Shown one piece after another: positions 1 through 8,131 of a DNA stretch of 51,300 nt (positions within the stretch are counted from its first letter, which is position 1; each line of letters starts with the position of its first letter). The notes below the pieces were generated by a model. That model was not told the origin of the DNA and ran no database searches. It saw only the letters and a list, made by a program, of their open reading frames with translations. The DNA is from an uncultured bacterium (lineage in GTDB: Bacteria > Verrucomicrobiota > Kiritimatiellia > RFP12 > UBA1067): contig CACZCD010000007.1 in assembly GCA_902779565.1 (NCBI GenBank), positions 1 to 51,300 of the forward strand, written 5' to 3'. The position numbers were made by a program, and so were the translations under genes.

Positions 1-681
1 TTTGCCATCACCATGTTCCGGTTCACGGCGCGGGTCGCGCGGGTGGTCGATGATTCGCATCTGGAGTTCGACCGCGAACTCCCGGAGCGGTTCGCCGCCG
101 AGGACGCGTTCGTGTTCGACCGCGCCTACGGAACGGACAACGTGCTGGTGAAGGATTGCGTGTACGAGAGCTGCTGGGGGCGGTTTCTGCTGCTGAGCCA
201 CAATGCGACATTCGAGAACTGCGTCTGGCGGCATGGCATCGCGTCCGGCGTGCTGGTGCAGCAGGGGTTCAAGTACGGCTATTGGGCGGAGGGGTTCGGC
301 AGCGGCAATGTGGTCATCCGGAACTGCACGTTCGATGCGCTCCAGCGGTTCAACCGGCCGGCGCGGTCCGGCGGCCCTGTGTGCGATCTCTTTGTGGGCG
401 TGAATCTCGACACGGCGGGCCGCGAGCTGTCGCGCCTGAGTTCGGTATGGCCGGGGCTCATCGACGGGGTGCTGATCGAGGGCAACACGTTCGTCGACCC
501 GCGCGGCGCGATCTTGCATGTGGCGAATGGCACGAACATCGTGTTCCGGAACAACCGGATCGTGCGGACGGCGAAGGGGAATCCGCATCCGCTGCCGTAC
601 GCTGGCGAAGTGATTGTGGATCCGGCGGCGAAGGGCGGCGTCTTCGTCGAGCCGCCGGCCGAATGCCGTGCGCAGGATTGA
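1..681 (+). CDS. Right-handed beta-helix protein, 3' part
   Basis: The frame is open to the left edge of the window, so this is the C-terminal part of a longer gene; an in-frame ATG at 13 is probably internal. About 225 residues show short repeated strand motifs such as VLVKDCVYE, VVIRNCTFD, VLIEGNTFV and IVFRNNRIV. These are the N-C/N-N ladders typical of parallel beta-helix proteins (pectate lyase or polysaccharide-lyase folds). No catalytic residues can be assigned. Probably a secreted carbohydrate-active or surface protein, given the glycosidases that follow, but the N-terminus with any signal peptide is outside the window. The gene ends with TGA about 60 nt before upp. Confidence 0.7.
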   Translation, partial: FAITMFRFTARVARVVDDSHLEFDRELPERFAAEDAFVFDRAYGTDNVLVKDCVYESCWGRFLLLSHNATFENCVWRHGIASGVLVQQGFKYGYWAEGFGSGNVVIRNCTFDALQRFNRPARSGGPVCDLFVGVNLDTAGRELSRLSSVWPGLIDGVLIEGNTFVDPRGAILHVANGTNIVFRNNRIVRTAKGNPHPLPYAGEVIVDPAAKGGVFVEPPAECRAQD

Positions 682-742
682 GGAAAGCGAACCGATACGA
701 TCAATAAGTCTAAAACAAGAAGTCCAAAGAAAGCCAAACATC

Positions 743-1363
743 ATGATAAACGTCCTTCACCATCCGCTCGTGGATCATCGCATGACGTACATGCGCGATG
801 TGGCCACGCAACCGAAGCTGTTCCGGGAGCTGGTCTCGGAGATCACGACATTCCTCGCCTATGAGGCGCTGCGGGAAATCAAGACCGAAGAGGTGACCGT
901 CCAGACGCCGCTCGCGAAGACCGTCGGGCGCAAGGTTGCGGAGAACGTGGTGCTGGTGCCCATCCTGCGCGCGGGCATGGGCATGCTTGATGCGATGCTG
1001 CGCGTGCTGCCCTACGCGAAGGTGGGTGTGCTCGGTATGCAGCGCAACGAGGAGACGGCGGAGCCGGTGCCGTATTACGCCAAGGTGCCGCCGGCCAAAG
1101 GGGACGAGTTGGTTCTCGTGATCGATCCGATGTTCGCCACGGGCGGAAGCGCGGTGGATGCCGTCGCCCAGCTCAAGAAACTCGGCTACAAGAAGATCCT
1201 GTTCTTGAGTCTCATTTCTGCGCCCGAGGGAATCGAGAACTTCGAGAAGCATCATCCGGACGTGTCCGTGTACACGGCCGCCAAGGATGAACGCCTCAAT
1301 TCGCACTACTACATCGTGCCGGGTCTCGGTGACGCCGGCGACCGCATCTTCGGCACGCTTTGA
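743..1363 (+). CDS. upp: Uracil phosphoribosyltransferase
   Basis: Cytosolic pyrimidine salvage enzyme converting uracil plus PRPP to UMP. The 206-residue product has the usual family length. Visible signatures are VPILRAGMGM in the middle, the PRPP-binding loop VIDPMFATGGSA near residue 130, and the C-terminal uracil-binding stretch YIVPGLGDAGDRIFGT. I chose the ATG at 743 because the protein then begins MINVLHHPLV like known Upp proteins; the frame is open about 43 codons further upstream without homology. The Shine-Dalgarno is weak (AAGAAAG type). It stands alone between a beta-helix gene and a GH2 gene, followed by a small hairpin and a heptad array. Confidence 0.95.
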   Translation: MINVLHHPLVDHRMTYMRDVATQPKLFRELVSEITTFLAYEALREIKTEEVTVQTPLAKTVGRKVAENVVLVPILRAGMGMLDAMLRVLPYAKVGVLGMQRNEETAEPVPYYAKVPPAKGDELVLVIDPMFATGGSAVDAVAQLKKLGYKKILFLSLISAPEGIENFEKHHPDVSVYTAAKDERLNSHYYIVPGLGDAGDRIFGTL

Positions 1364-1384
1364 CAACCACCAACGACGGCTCGC

Positions 1385-1400
1385 GAGGGCGCTTGCCCTC
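1385..1400. repeat. Small GC-rich hairpin after upp
   Basis: GAGGGC-GCTT-GCCCTC is a perfect 6-bp stem with a 4-nt loop, 22 nt after the upp stop. There is no T-run, so it is a poor intrinsic terminator. It could be an extragenic palindrome. A heptad array starts 3 nt downstream. Confidence 0.5.
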
Positions 1401-1403
1401 CCA

Positions 1404-1438
1404 TCTATCATCTATCAGTTATCATCTATCAACTACAA
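1404..1438. repeat. Heptanucleotide array 1 (upp/GH2 junction)
   Basis: Five consecutive 7-bp units: TCTATCA, TCTATCA, GTTATCA, TCTATCA, ACTACAA. The array lies directly before the AGAGAGG ribosome-binding site of the GH2 gene at 1451. It belongs to the set of period-7 arrays found at several gene junctions in this window. Confidence 0.8.
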
Positions 1439-1450
1439 AGAGAGGTTCCA

Positions 1451-3361
1451 ATGAATAGAAGAGCATGGATTGTTTCCCTTTCAGCGCTGGCTGCCGCGGC
1501 GATCACCGCCGCCGACAAGCCGACTCCCTGCAAAGCCGCACCGATGCTGACGGAATGGGGGGAGAAGGTGACGAGCGACAATGCTTGGCGCGTGTATCCG
1601 CGCCCGCAGATGGTCCGTCCGAACTGGACGTGCCTGAACGGCGATTGGGACTATGCCATCACCTCCGTCACGAACACGCCCGGGCGCCCCGAGAAGTGGG
1701 ATGGTAAGATCCGCGTGCCGTATCCGCTTGAATCGACCCTTTCGGGCGTTGGACGGTTCCTTGAGGCGGACGAGTTTCTCTGGTACACGCGTTCGATCAC
1801 GGTGCATCCGAAGAAGGGGTTCCGCACGCTCCTCCATTTCGATGGCGTGGACTTCCGCGCCCAAGTGTACATCGGGCATAACGAAGTGACGGACGTTCCG
1901 CACGCCGGTGCACAGGAGCCGTTCACGCTCGACATCACGGACTACGTGTGGGATGGCGAGAACGAGTTGACGGTGTGCGTATGGGATCCGACCGACGGCT
2001 TCATCCAGTCCCGCGGCAAGCAGGAGCGCAAGCCCTACGGCTGCCACTATACGCGCGTGAGCGGAATATGGCAGAGCGTGTGGCTGGAAGAGGTGCCGGA
2101 GACGTACATCGTCGATTATACCGTCACGCCGGACATTGACAACGGCACGGTCCAATTCCGGTTCAAGCTTTCCGAGTTTTCGCTGAAGACGGCCAAGTCC
2201 GGCATGGAGGGTCGCGTGAGCATCCGGCGCGCCGGCGAGCAGCTCGCGTGCGGGACGTTTGGTTTGGACGGCGAATGCACGGTCAAGCTGCCCGCGCCCG
2301 TGCAGCTCTGGAGTCCGGAAGCGCCGAACCTCTACGATTTTACGGCCGAGTACGGATCCGACCGCATCACCGGTTATTTCGGGATGCGCAAGTTCGAGGT
2401 GAAGAAGGATGCGAAGGGGATTCTCCGCTTCCATCTGAACAACCAGATGTACTATCCCCTCGGCACGCTCGATCAGGGCTGGTGGCCCGATGGACTTCTG
2501 ACGCCGCCTTCGGAGGAGGCCATGCGTTTTGACATCGAGACGCTCAAGAAGTGCGGCTTCAACATGATGCGCAAGCACATCAAGGTGGAACCGCGCCGCT
2601 ACTACGCCCTCTGCGACAAGATCGGTATTCTCGTCTTTCAGGATCTCCCCTGCTGCGCCGCCTCTTCGCGTTCGCCGATGGGGCCAGAGATCGTGAAGAG
2701 CTACGGTTTCCAGCGCTACGAGATGAAGGCGATGATGGATAACCTCGGCAAGGTCACGAGCATTGTGGCCTGGATCCCCTACAACGAGGGCTGGGGACAG
2801 CCGGGCGAGCATCTCACGCATGCGATGCTGGATTTCGTCCGCCGCTACGATCGTACGCGCATCGTCAGCGGACCTTCCGGCTGCTGGGACTGGGAGGGCG
2901 GACATCTCCTGCCCGAGGGCTGGAAGTGGGAGAAGCGCGTTGAGACGAAGCACAAGCCCACCGGCGTGTGCGAGGCGGCGGACACGGTCGATATGCACCT
3001 CTACCGCGGACCGACGATGTTCGCGGTGAACGACCGCCGCGCCAGCTTCCTCGGTGAGTTCGGCGGCCTGGGGCATGCGGTCTCCAACCACGTGTGGCAG
3101 TCCGAGCGTAAGATCTGGGGTTATCAGGGCATGGAGGATACCGCCACGCGGGAGGGACTTCTCAAGACCTACCTCGGGCTGATGGATCAGGTGAAGGATC
3201 TCGCCGCGAAGGGATTGGCCGGAAGCGTCTATACGCAGACGACTGACGTGGAGAACGAGGTCAATGGGCTTTTGACCTACGACCGCAAGGTCCTGAAATA
3301 CGATGCCGCCGCGTTGAGAAAGGCGCATCAGTCCATCATCTCCGCCGCCGAGGGGCGTTAA
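1451..3361 (+). CDS. Secreted glycoside hydrolase family 2 protein
   Basis: The 636-residue product has a signal peptide (MNRRAWIVSLSALAAAAITA) and the family 2 order: jelly-roll sugar-binding domain (about 45-210), Ig-like domain (about 215-320) and a TIM barrel. The acid/base motif IVAWIPYNEGWGQ places the catalytic Glu near residue 446. FLGEFGG supplies the candidate nucleophile Glu near 536. GH2 members hydrolyse beta-galactosides, beta-mannosides or beta-glucuronides; the exact specificity cannot be read from the sequence. An AGAGAGG ribosome-binding site precedes the ATG. The stop overlaps the next start by one base (TAATG), so it is translationally coupled to the GH78 rhamnosidase, suggesting joint attack on a rhamnose-containing glycan in the periplasm or outside the cell. 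Confidence 0.9.
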   Translation: MNRRAWIVSLSALAAAAITAADKPTPCKAAPMLTEWGEKVTSDNAWRVYPRPQMVRPNWTCLNGDWDYAITSVTNTPGRPEKWDGKIRVPYPLESTLSGVGRFLEADEFLWYTRSITVHPKKGFRTLLHFDGVDFRAQVYIGHNEVTDVPHAGAQEPFTLDITDYVWDGENELTVCVWDPTDGFIQSRGKQERKPYGCHYTRVSGIWQSVWLEEVPETYIVDYTVTPDIDNGTVQFRFKLSEFSLKTAKSGMEGRVSIRRAGEQLACGTFGLDGECTVKLPAPVQLWSPEAPNLYDFTAEYGSDRITGYFGMRKFEVKKDAKGILRFHLNNQMYYPLGTLDQGWWPDGLLTPPSEEAMRFDIETLKKCGFNMMRKHIKVEPRRYYALCDKIGILVFQDLPCCAASSRSPMGPEIVKSYGFQRYEMKAMMDNLGKVTSIVAWIPYNEGWGQPGEHLTHAMLDFVRRYDRTRIVSGPSGCWDWEGGHLLPEGWKWEKRVETKHKPTGVCEAADTVDMHLYRGPTMFAVNDRRASFLGEFGGLGHAVSNHVWQSERKIWGYQGMEDTATREGLLKTYLGLMDQVKDLAAKGLAGSVYTQTTDVENEVNGLLTYDRKVLKYDAAALRKAHQSIISAAEGR

Positions 3362-5649
3362 TGAAGAAGACACTGGCATTGTTCGCCCTCTCCGCTGTGG
3401 CGGTCGGCGCATCGGCGGGCGAGTGGATCGCCGGTGGGTATGTGCGCCCGGACGCGGATGACACGGCGGCGCTCTTGCGGGAGTGTCCGAACGACGTGCT
3501 GAAACGGTCTTTCACGGCGTACGATTCGCCGGTGACGAAAGCGGTGTGGCGCGTGGCCGCCGCCGGGATGCGCGACCTCTTCGTGAACGGAGAACGCGTG
3601 ACGCCGACGGCGCTGCCGCCGCTGACGGCCTATCGGAAGCGCGTGCTCGAAGAGTCGTTTGATGTGACGCCGCTTGTGCGTCCCGGGCGCGAAAACGAAC
3701 TGCGCGTGGCGCTGGGCAACGGGTGGTGGAATCTGATGCCGCTCAAGATGTGGTATTCTTATGAAATGTGGAAGATTCTGCCGCAGGGCGTGCCGTCCGT
3801 GAACGCGACGTTGGAGATCGTGTATGCCGATGGACGCCAGCAGACCGTGACGACGGATGGGGAGTGGCAGTTCGCGAACGGGCGCATCGTCAAGAACAGC
3901 CTCTATCTTGGCGTGAAGGAGGATGCGCGCCGGACCGTTGACAGTTGGAAGCCCGCGCGGATCGTTGCCGGGCCGTCTGGCAAGGTTGTCGCGGCGGCGG
4001 ATTTCCCGAAGACAGTCATCTACGACCGCTGGAAGGCCAAGGATGTCAAGTCGGTCGCCAAGGGAATCTGGCGCATCGACTTTGGCGTGAATTTCGCGGG
4101 CACGTTCCGCGCGACGCTCCGCAATGTGCCGAAAGATGCCGTTGTGAGATTCCGTTCCGGCGAGCGCCTGAACGACGATGGCACGGTGAACGTGATGACG
4201 GCGGTTGCCGGGCAGATCAAGAATCCCGACAGGGGACCGCTTTTCGACATTGCCGAACAGCGCGATGAATGGGTCGCGGACGGTGCGGCCGAGGCGGTGT
4301 TCGAGCCGCGCTTCACGTTCCATGCGTTTCGGTATCTTCAGGTGGAGGGGCTGCCGTCCGCGCCGAAGCCGAAGGACTTCGAGGCGCTGGCGTGGTCGGC
4401 GGACGTGAAGGAGGCGGCGCATTTCGAGTGTTCCGATCCGAAGATCAACCGCTTGCACGCGGTCTGCCGCCGTACGTTCCGCGCCAACCTCCAGAGCGTG
4501 CAGTCGGACTGCCCGGGGCGCGAGAAGTTCGGCTACGGCGGCGACATCGCCGCCACCGTGGAGTCCTTCCGGTGCAACTGGGCGATGGCGGCGTTCTACC
4601 GGAAGACCGTGCGGGATTTCCTGGACGAGACGGCGGACGATGGGCTGTTCACCGAGACGGCGCCGTATGTGGGGATCGCTTCGAGTTCCGTCTATCCCGC
4701 GGCCGCACAGGACTCCGGCAAGATGAAACCCGGAAAGGGGACGCGTGCGGCACCGATGGGCTGGACGATCGGCGTGCCGGTCCTGCTCGATGTGCTTGTG
4801 CGGTACGACGGCGACTTGGAGATCGTGCGCGAGGCGTATCCCGCGCTTGTGCGGTTCATCGAGATCGTCTCCGCCCGCTATCCGGATGACGACATTCCGC
4901 AATGTCTCGGCGACTGGATCGCGATCGAAAAGGCGGACCGGAAACTCACGGCGCTTGCGCACTGGCATGAATTCATCGCGAAGACGGCGAAGTTCGCGCA
5001 GCTTCTCGGGAAGACGGACGACGCACGCCGGTTGACGTCCCATGCCGGACGGATCGCCGAGCGGTTCCGGCGTCTGTACGTGAAAGAGGGCGGCGTCGTG
5101 AACAAGGGCCTTCAGGGCGAGCAGCTCTTTGCGCTATACAACGGACTCTTGGAGCGGAAGGACGTTCCGGCGGCGCTTGACGTGCTGAAGAAGGACATTG
5201 TTGCGCATGACCGGTCTCTCACGACGGGTTTCTTCGCGACGCAGTACCTATTTGAGATCCTTTCCGCAAACGGTGCGGCGGCGCTTGCGGGCGACGTGGC
5301 CACGCACAAGGGCTTCCCCGGCTACTACTACATGATGGATCGTGGTGCGACGACGCTGTGGGAGAGTTGGGACGAGGATGCCTGCCGCAATCGTCACAGC
5401 AACTGCCATCCGATGTTCGGCAGCGTGGAGCAGTGGCTTCTGCGGTATGTGCTCGGCATCTGCGTGACGGAGGACGCGATCGGCTGCGACAAGGTTCGCC
5501 TCACGCCGCATGCCGTGGCCGGCCTCACTTCGGCTTCCGGCTGGCTTGATACGCCGAAGGGCCGCATCTCCGTTTCTTGGAGGGTGGTCGATGGACGGAT
5601 GACGGTGGAGAAGTCCGTCCCGCCCGGTGTGACCCTCGTGGGGTTATGA
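3361..5649 (+). CDS. Secreted alpha-L-rhamnosidase, GH78
   Basis: The 762-residue product begins with a signal peptide (MKKTLALFALSAVAVGASA). It has N-terminal beta-sandwich regions and an (alpha/alpha)6 catalytic domain. Family hallmarks are QSDCPGREKFGYGGDI near 381-396, equivalent to the DCPxRxExxGWxGD motif carrying the general acid region, and TTLWESWDED near 664-673 followed by NRHSNCHPMFGSVEQWL. GH78 enzymes remove terminal alpha-L-rhamnose from pectin side chains, glycosides or bacterial glycans. Its ATG shares one base with the GH2 stop. A C-terminal beta-sandwich (VRLTPHAVAGLTSASGWLDT) completes the usual architecture. No terminator is visible before apt. Confidence 0.92.
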   Translation: MKKTLALFALSAVAVGASAGEWIAGGYVRPDADDTAALLRECPNDVLKRSFTAYDSPVTKAVWRVAAAGMRDLFVNGERVTPTALPPLTAYRKRVLEESFDVTPLVRPGRENELRVALGNGWWNLMPLKMWYSYEMWKILPQGVPSVNATLEIVYADGRQQTVTTDGEWQFANGRIVKNSLYLGVKEDARRTVDSWKPARIVAGPSGKVVAAADFPKTVIYDRWKAKDVKSVAKGIWRIDFGVNFAGTFRATLRNVPKDAVVRFRSGERLNDDGTVNVMTAVAGQIKNPDRGPLFDIAEQRDEWVADGAAEAVFEPRFTFHAFRYLQVEGLPSAPKPKDFEALAWSADVKEAAHFECSDPKINRLHAVCRRTFRANLQSVQSDCPGREKFGYGGDIAATVESFRCNWAMAAFYRKTVRDFLDETADDGLFTETAPYVGIASSSVYPAAAQDSGKMKPGKGTRAAPMGWTIGVPVLLDVLVRYDGDLEIVREAYPALVRFIEIVSARYPDDDIPQCLGDWIAIEKADRKLTALAHWHEFIAKTAKFAQLLGKTDDARRLTSHAGRIAERFRRLYVKEGGVVNKGLQGEQLFALYNGLLERKDVPAALDVLKKDIVAHDRSLTTGFFATQYLFEILSANGAAALAGDVATHKGFPGYYYMMDRGATTLWESWDEDACRNRHSNCHPMFGSVEQWLLRYVLGICVTEDAIGCDKVRLTPHAVAGLTSASGWLDTPKGRISVSWRVVDGRMTVEKSVPPGVTLVGL

Positions 5650-5707
5650 TAAAATTCATGTCTTGTTTTGTTTGAAGAAAGACCGGAACTGCTGCAGGAG
5701 AAAGGAA

Positions 5708-6238
5708 ATGATGAAAAGTCTCGATTCGTATGTCATCGCCATACCGGATTATCCGAAGCCGGGCATCCTCTTTCGGGATGTGACGGGGATTCTCGACAGC
5801 GCGGACGGGCTGCGTCTTGCGATTGATCAGCTGGCGGATCGGCTGCAGGGCGTTCAGTTCGATGCCATCGTGTCAATGGAGTCGCGCGGGTTCATCTTCG
5901 GCATGCCGCTCGCCTACAAGCTCAACAAGGCGTTTGTCCCAGTGCGCAAGCCGGGGAAGCTGCCGCGCGAGACGGTGTCCGCCTCTTACGAGCTTGAATA
6001 CGGTACCGACACGCTCGAGATGCACAAGGATGCGCTCAAACCGGGGGCGCGCGTGGTGATCGTCGATGACCTGCTCGCGACGGGCGGTACGGCCGGGGCC
6101 TGTGCGCGTCTCGTGGAATGTGTGGGAGCCAAGGTCGTGAAGATGCTGTTCGTCATTGAGCTTGAGGGGTTCGCTGCCCGTTCCGGGAAGCTTGCCGGAT
6201 ACGAGATTGAGTCCCTGATCGCCTATCCCGGAAAATGA
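5708..6238 (+). CDS. apt: Adenine phosphoribosyltransferase
   Basis: Cytosolic purine salvage enzyme making AMP from adenine and PRPP. The 176-residue product has the family length. It shows IPDYPKPGILFRDVT at the start, ESRGFIFG near 60, the RKPGKLPRE loop and the PRPP motif VVIVDDLLATGGTA near 117-130. Two adjacent ATGs (5708 and 5711) follow a good AGGAGAAAGGA ribosome-binding site; either may be used, and the frame upstream to 5663 shows no homology. Followed by a 314-nt non-coding stretch. Confidence 0.95.
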   Translation: MMKSLDSYVIAIPDYPKPGILFRDVTGILDSADGLRLAIDQLADRLQGVQFDAIVSMESRGFIFGMPLAYKLNKAFVPVRKPGKLPRETVSASYELEYGTDTLEMHKDALKPGARVVIVDDLLATGGTAGACARLVECVGAKVVKMLFVIELEGFAARSGKLAGYEIESLIAYPGK

Positions 6239-6266
6239 ATGGCAAAATTTTGGGTAATGTCGCCAC

Positions 6267-6304
6267 GTTGGGGATGGCAGATAAAGTTGGGGATGGCAGA
6301 AAAA
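6267..6304. repeat. Two direct repeats, 19-bp period
   Basis: GTTGGGGATGGCAGA occurs at 6267-6281 and again at 6286-6300, each followed by an A/T-rich tail (ATAAA, AAAAA), giving a 19-bp period. It lies 29 nt after apt in gene-free sequence, just before the palindromic element. Function unknown. Confidence 0.6.
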
Positions 6305-6418
6305 ACTCTCCCCCTGAGACAGGGGGAGTGCCCCGGAGGGGCGAGGGGGTATGATTCTGTCCCCCGTCATACTCCCCCGGCCTACGGCCACCCCCTCTAT
6401 CTTAGAGGGGGAGTTTGT
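6302..6418. repeat. Long nested palindromic element (REP/MITE-like)
   Basis: The left arm (about 6302-6353) contains hairpins CTCCCCCTGAGACAGGGGGAG and GCCCCGGAGGGGC. The right arm (about 6368-6416) is largely its reverse complement and contains GGCCTACGGCC and CCCCCTCTATCTTAGAGGGGG. The whole folds as a long imperfect inverted repeat with two cruciform-like sub-hairpins. It resembles extragenic palindromes or small non-autonomous elements dispersed in genomes; no transposase is nearby. It may also stop or stabilise the apt transcript. The 6239-6552 spacer holds nothing else except the 19-bp repeat and the promoter of the next gene. Confidence 0.7.
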
Positions 6419-6516
6419 ATTCCCATAACTTCTTCCTGTTTTTCCATGATAGCATCCCCAGCTTTTCGATATTATTTTTTTCGTATGCCACACAATAAAA
6501 CGAAGCGTCGTTCGTT

Positions 6517-6522
6517 TATACT
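6517..6522 (+). promoter_or_regulatory. Candidate -10 box of the Spy-like gene
   Basis: TATACT lies 31 nt before the ATG at 6553, with a CAGGAGAAC ribosome-binding site between. No convincing -35 box is visible. The call rests on the -10 similarity and position only. Confidence 0.45.
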
Positions 6523-6552
6523 GCCATCATCAACCCAAAACAGGAGAACAAA

Positions 6553-7221
6553 ATGAAGAAGTTAGCAGTGATTATCGTGGCGGCTGTGGCGACGGCGTGT
6601 GTCGTGGCTCAGGACCGGCCGAATCGTGGACCGAACGGGCGAGGCGGCGCCGGCGGCGACCGTCCGCATGCTGGCGAACGCCCGCACCCCGGCATGGGGC
6701 CGAACGCGGGGATGTGGGTGCCGCGGATGTTTTCGAGCAAGGCGGTGCTTGAGCGGATTGGGGTGACGGACGAGGCGCAACGCACAAAGATTCAGGAGGG
6801 ACTCCGTCAGCAGATGGAGCAGGGCGAGGAGATTGAGCGTCAGATCCGCGAGATCTCGCGTCAGCAGGCCGAGGCGATGCAGGCGCTTCTCAAGGACAAG
6901 TCGGCGGATCCGAAGGCGGTGATGGAGAAGATCGGCGAGGTGGCCAAGCTGCGTGCGAAGCAGGCGCGTCTTTCGGTCAAGGCCATTCTGGTGCTGCGCG
7001 ATAACCTGACCCCGGAGCAGCTGGAGAAGGTGAGCTCGATGCTTAATGAGCGTGGCCGTGCGAGAGGCGCCTTTCGGCGCGGCGGCGACGATCGTGGCGG
7101 AGAACATCCGGGGCGGGGCGCGCGTGGCGACCGTCCGCGCGGGGATCGTCCGCGCGGCGAGCGGCGTGGCCCGGCGCGTGAGGGGCAGCGCGAGAAGCAT
7201 CCGGCGCCGAAGGAGAGCTGA
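6553..7221 (+). CDS. Spy/CpxP-like periplasmic protein
   Basis: The 222-residue product has a signal peptide (MKKLAVIIVAAVATACVVA). A Gly/Arg/Pro/His-rich segment (about 22-50) follows. The central helical part (about 58-165) contains Gln/Glu-rich helices (RQQMEQGEEIERQIREISRQQ) and the LTPEQLEKV motif typical of the LTXXQ/Spy/heavy-metal-resistance family. The C-terminal tail is a low-complexity GDRPRGDRPRGER repeat. Family members sense or buffer envelope stress or metals. The stop is almost fused to the next start (3 nt), which encodes an ECF sigma factor, so a sensor role in a CnrX/CnrH-like system is an inference from context. Confidence 0.75.
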   Translation: MKKLAVIIVAAVATACVVAQDRPNRGPNGRGGAGGDRPHAGERPHPGMGPNAGMWVPRMFSSKAVLERIGVTDEAQRTKIQEGLRQQMEQGEEIERQIREISRQQAEAMQALLKDKSADPKAVMEKIGEVAKLRAKQARLSVKAILVLRDNLTPEQLEKVSSMLNERGRARGAFRRGGDDRGGEHPGRGARGDRPRGDRPRGERRGPAREGQREKHPAPKES

Positions 7222-7224
7222 TGC

Positions 7225-7815
7225 GTGACGTCCTCCTCCGACAGACGGAGCGATGACGAACTGATCAGGGCCTTCAGGACCGGCGACGGTTCGGCGATGG
7301 AGGCCCTGTTCGGGCGTTACCGGAGGGCGGTCTTCGGCTGGCTGCTCCGGATGTCGCAGGATGAGGGCGAGGCCGAGGATCTGCATCAGGAGGTCTGGCT
7401 GAAGATCATCCGTGGGATCGACGGTTATTCGTCGGGAAGCTTCCGGGCGTGGCTGTGGCGGGTCGTCCGGAATGCGGCGGCGGACCGGGCGCGGAAGCAT
7501 GTGGCGGAGCCGATCCTGGACACGCCAGTGGAGGAGGGGACCGATGCGGCGGCGTTTGTGGATCAGGTGCCGGATGATACGGTCGTGTCGGCCTTGACGC
7601 GGTTGGAGGAGGCGGAGCGCCGGGCGGCGGTGCGTGAGGCGGTGGACGGGCTTTCGCGGCGCTTGAAGGAGGTTGTTCTCCTGCGGCTGAACGGCGAGTT
7701 GAAGTTCCTGGAGATCGCCGACATCCTGGGTCTTCCGATCGGCACCGTGCTTGGACGCATGAATCTCGCGTTGGCGAAGTTGAGGCAGGCTCTGTCCCAG
7801 AAAGGAGTTGCATGA
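7225..7815 (+). CDS. ECF-family RNA polymerase sigma factor
   Basis: The 196-residue protein has sigma region 2 (about 25-90: YRRAVFGWLLRM, AEDLHQEVWLKI, FRAWLWRVVRNAAADRAR) and region 4 (about 135-192: LSRRLKEVVLLRLNGELKF, EIADILGLPIGTVLGRM) with the helix-turn-helix at the C-terminus. The GTG start at 7225 follows AAGGAG at good spacing; an ATG at 7221 is out of frame. It directs RNA polymerase to a stress regulon, probably including its own operon. The stop overlaps the next ATG by 4 nt (ATGA), so the downstream membrane protein is coupled and a likely anti-sigma factor. Confidence 0.9.
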   Translation: MTSSSDRRSDDELIRAFRTGDGSAMEALFGRYRRAVFGWLLRMSQDEGEAEDLHQEVWLKIIRGIDGYSSGSFRAWLWRVVRNAAADRARKHVAEPILDTPVEEGTDAAAFVDQVPDDTVVSALTRLEEAERRAAVREAVDGLSRRLKEVVLLRLNGELKFLEIADILGLPIGTVLGRMNLALAKLRQALSQKGVA

Positions 7816-8120
7816 TGACTGACAGTAAGATCGAGAACGTTTTGCGCGAAGCGCTGGAGGCGGAACCGCCTGCGGCGGTGGATCTCAGTCTGCGGGCCGC
7901 GATTGGCTTCGAGGCGGCGTCGCGTCGCCATCGGCACCAGACGCGCCGCTGGTGGGCGGCGGCGGCCTGTTTTGTCGTTTTTCTCGGGGTCGCGGGGCTT
8001 CTGCAGTTCCAGCGCTACAGCGCCCGGCGGGAGGCGAAGCTCCAGGAGGCCGGCGAGATCATGTTGGAGATTCTTGGTATGGCGTCGGCCGATGAGTTCT
8101 ATGCCACGTTGGAGACCTGA
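7812..8120 (+). CDS. Small single-pass membrane protein, putative anti-sigma factor
   Basis: A 102-residue protein with a cytosolic N-terminus of about 45 residues (VLREALEAEPPAAVDLSLR), an Arg/His-rich stop, one transmembrane segment (about 49-65: AAAACFVVFLGVAGLLQF) and a short outer part. No clear zinc-binding anti-sigma motif is present. The ATGA overlap with the ECF sigma gene and the topology make it the likely partner anti-sigma factor, but this is inferred from position. It ends 11 nt before the convergent esterase gene; no terminator hairpin is visible. Confidence 0.65.
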   Translation: MMTDSKIENVLREALEAEPPAAVDLSLRAAIGFEAASRRHRHQTRRWWAAAACFVVFLGVAGLLQFQRYSARREAKLQEAGEIMLEILGMASADEFYATLET

Positions 8121-8131
8121 CTTCGTCTTGC

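Noticed and set aside
1385-1400. Intrinsic terminator of upp
   Set aside because: Only a 6-bp stem and no T-run; kept as a small palindrome.
1481-3412. A 643-codon frame opposite the GH2 gene
   Set aside because: High-GC third-position shadow; rich in Arg, His and Leu, without domain motifs. The plus strand has a clear GH2.
3358-5043. A 561-codon frame opposite the GH78 gene
   Set aside because: Same shadow pattern, no start context or recognisable domain, while the opposite strand has GH78 motifs.
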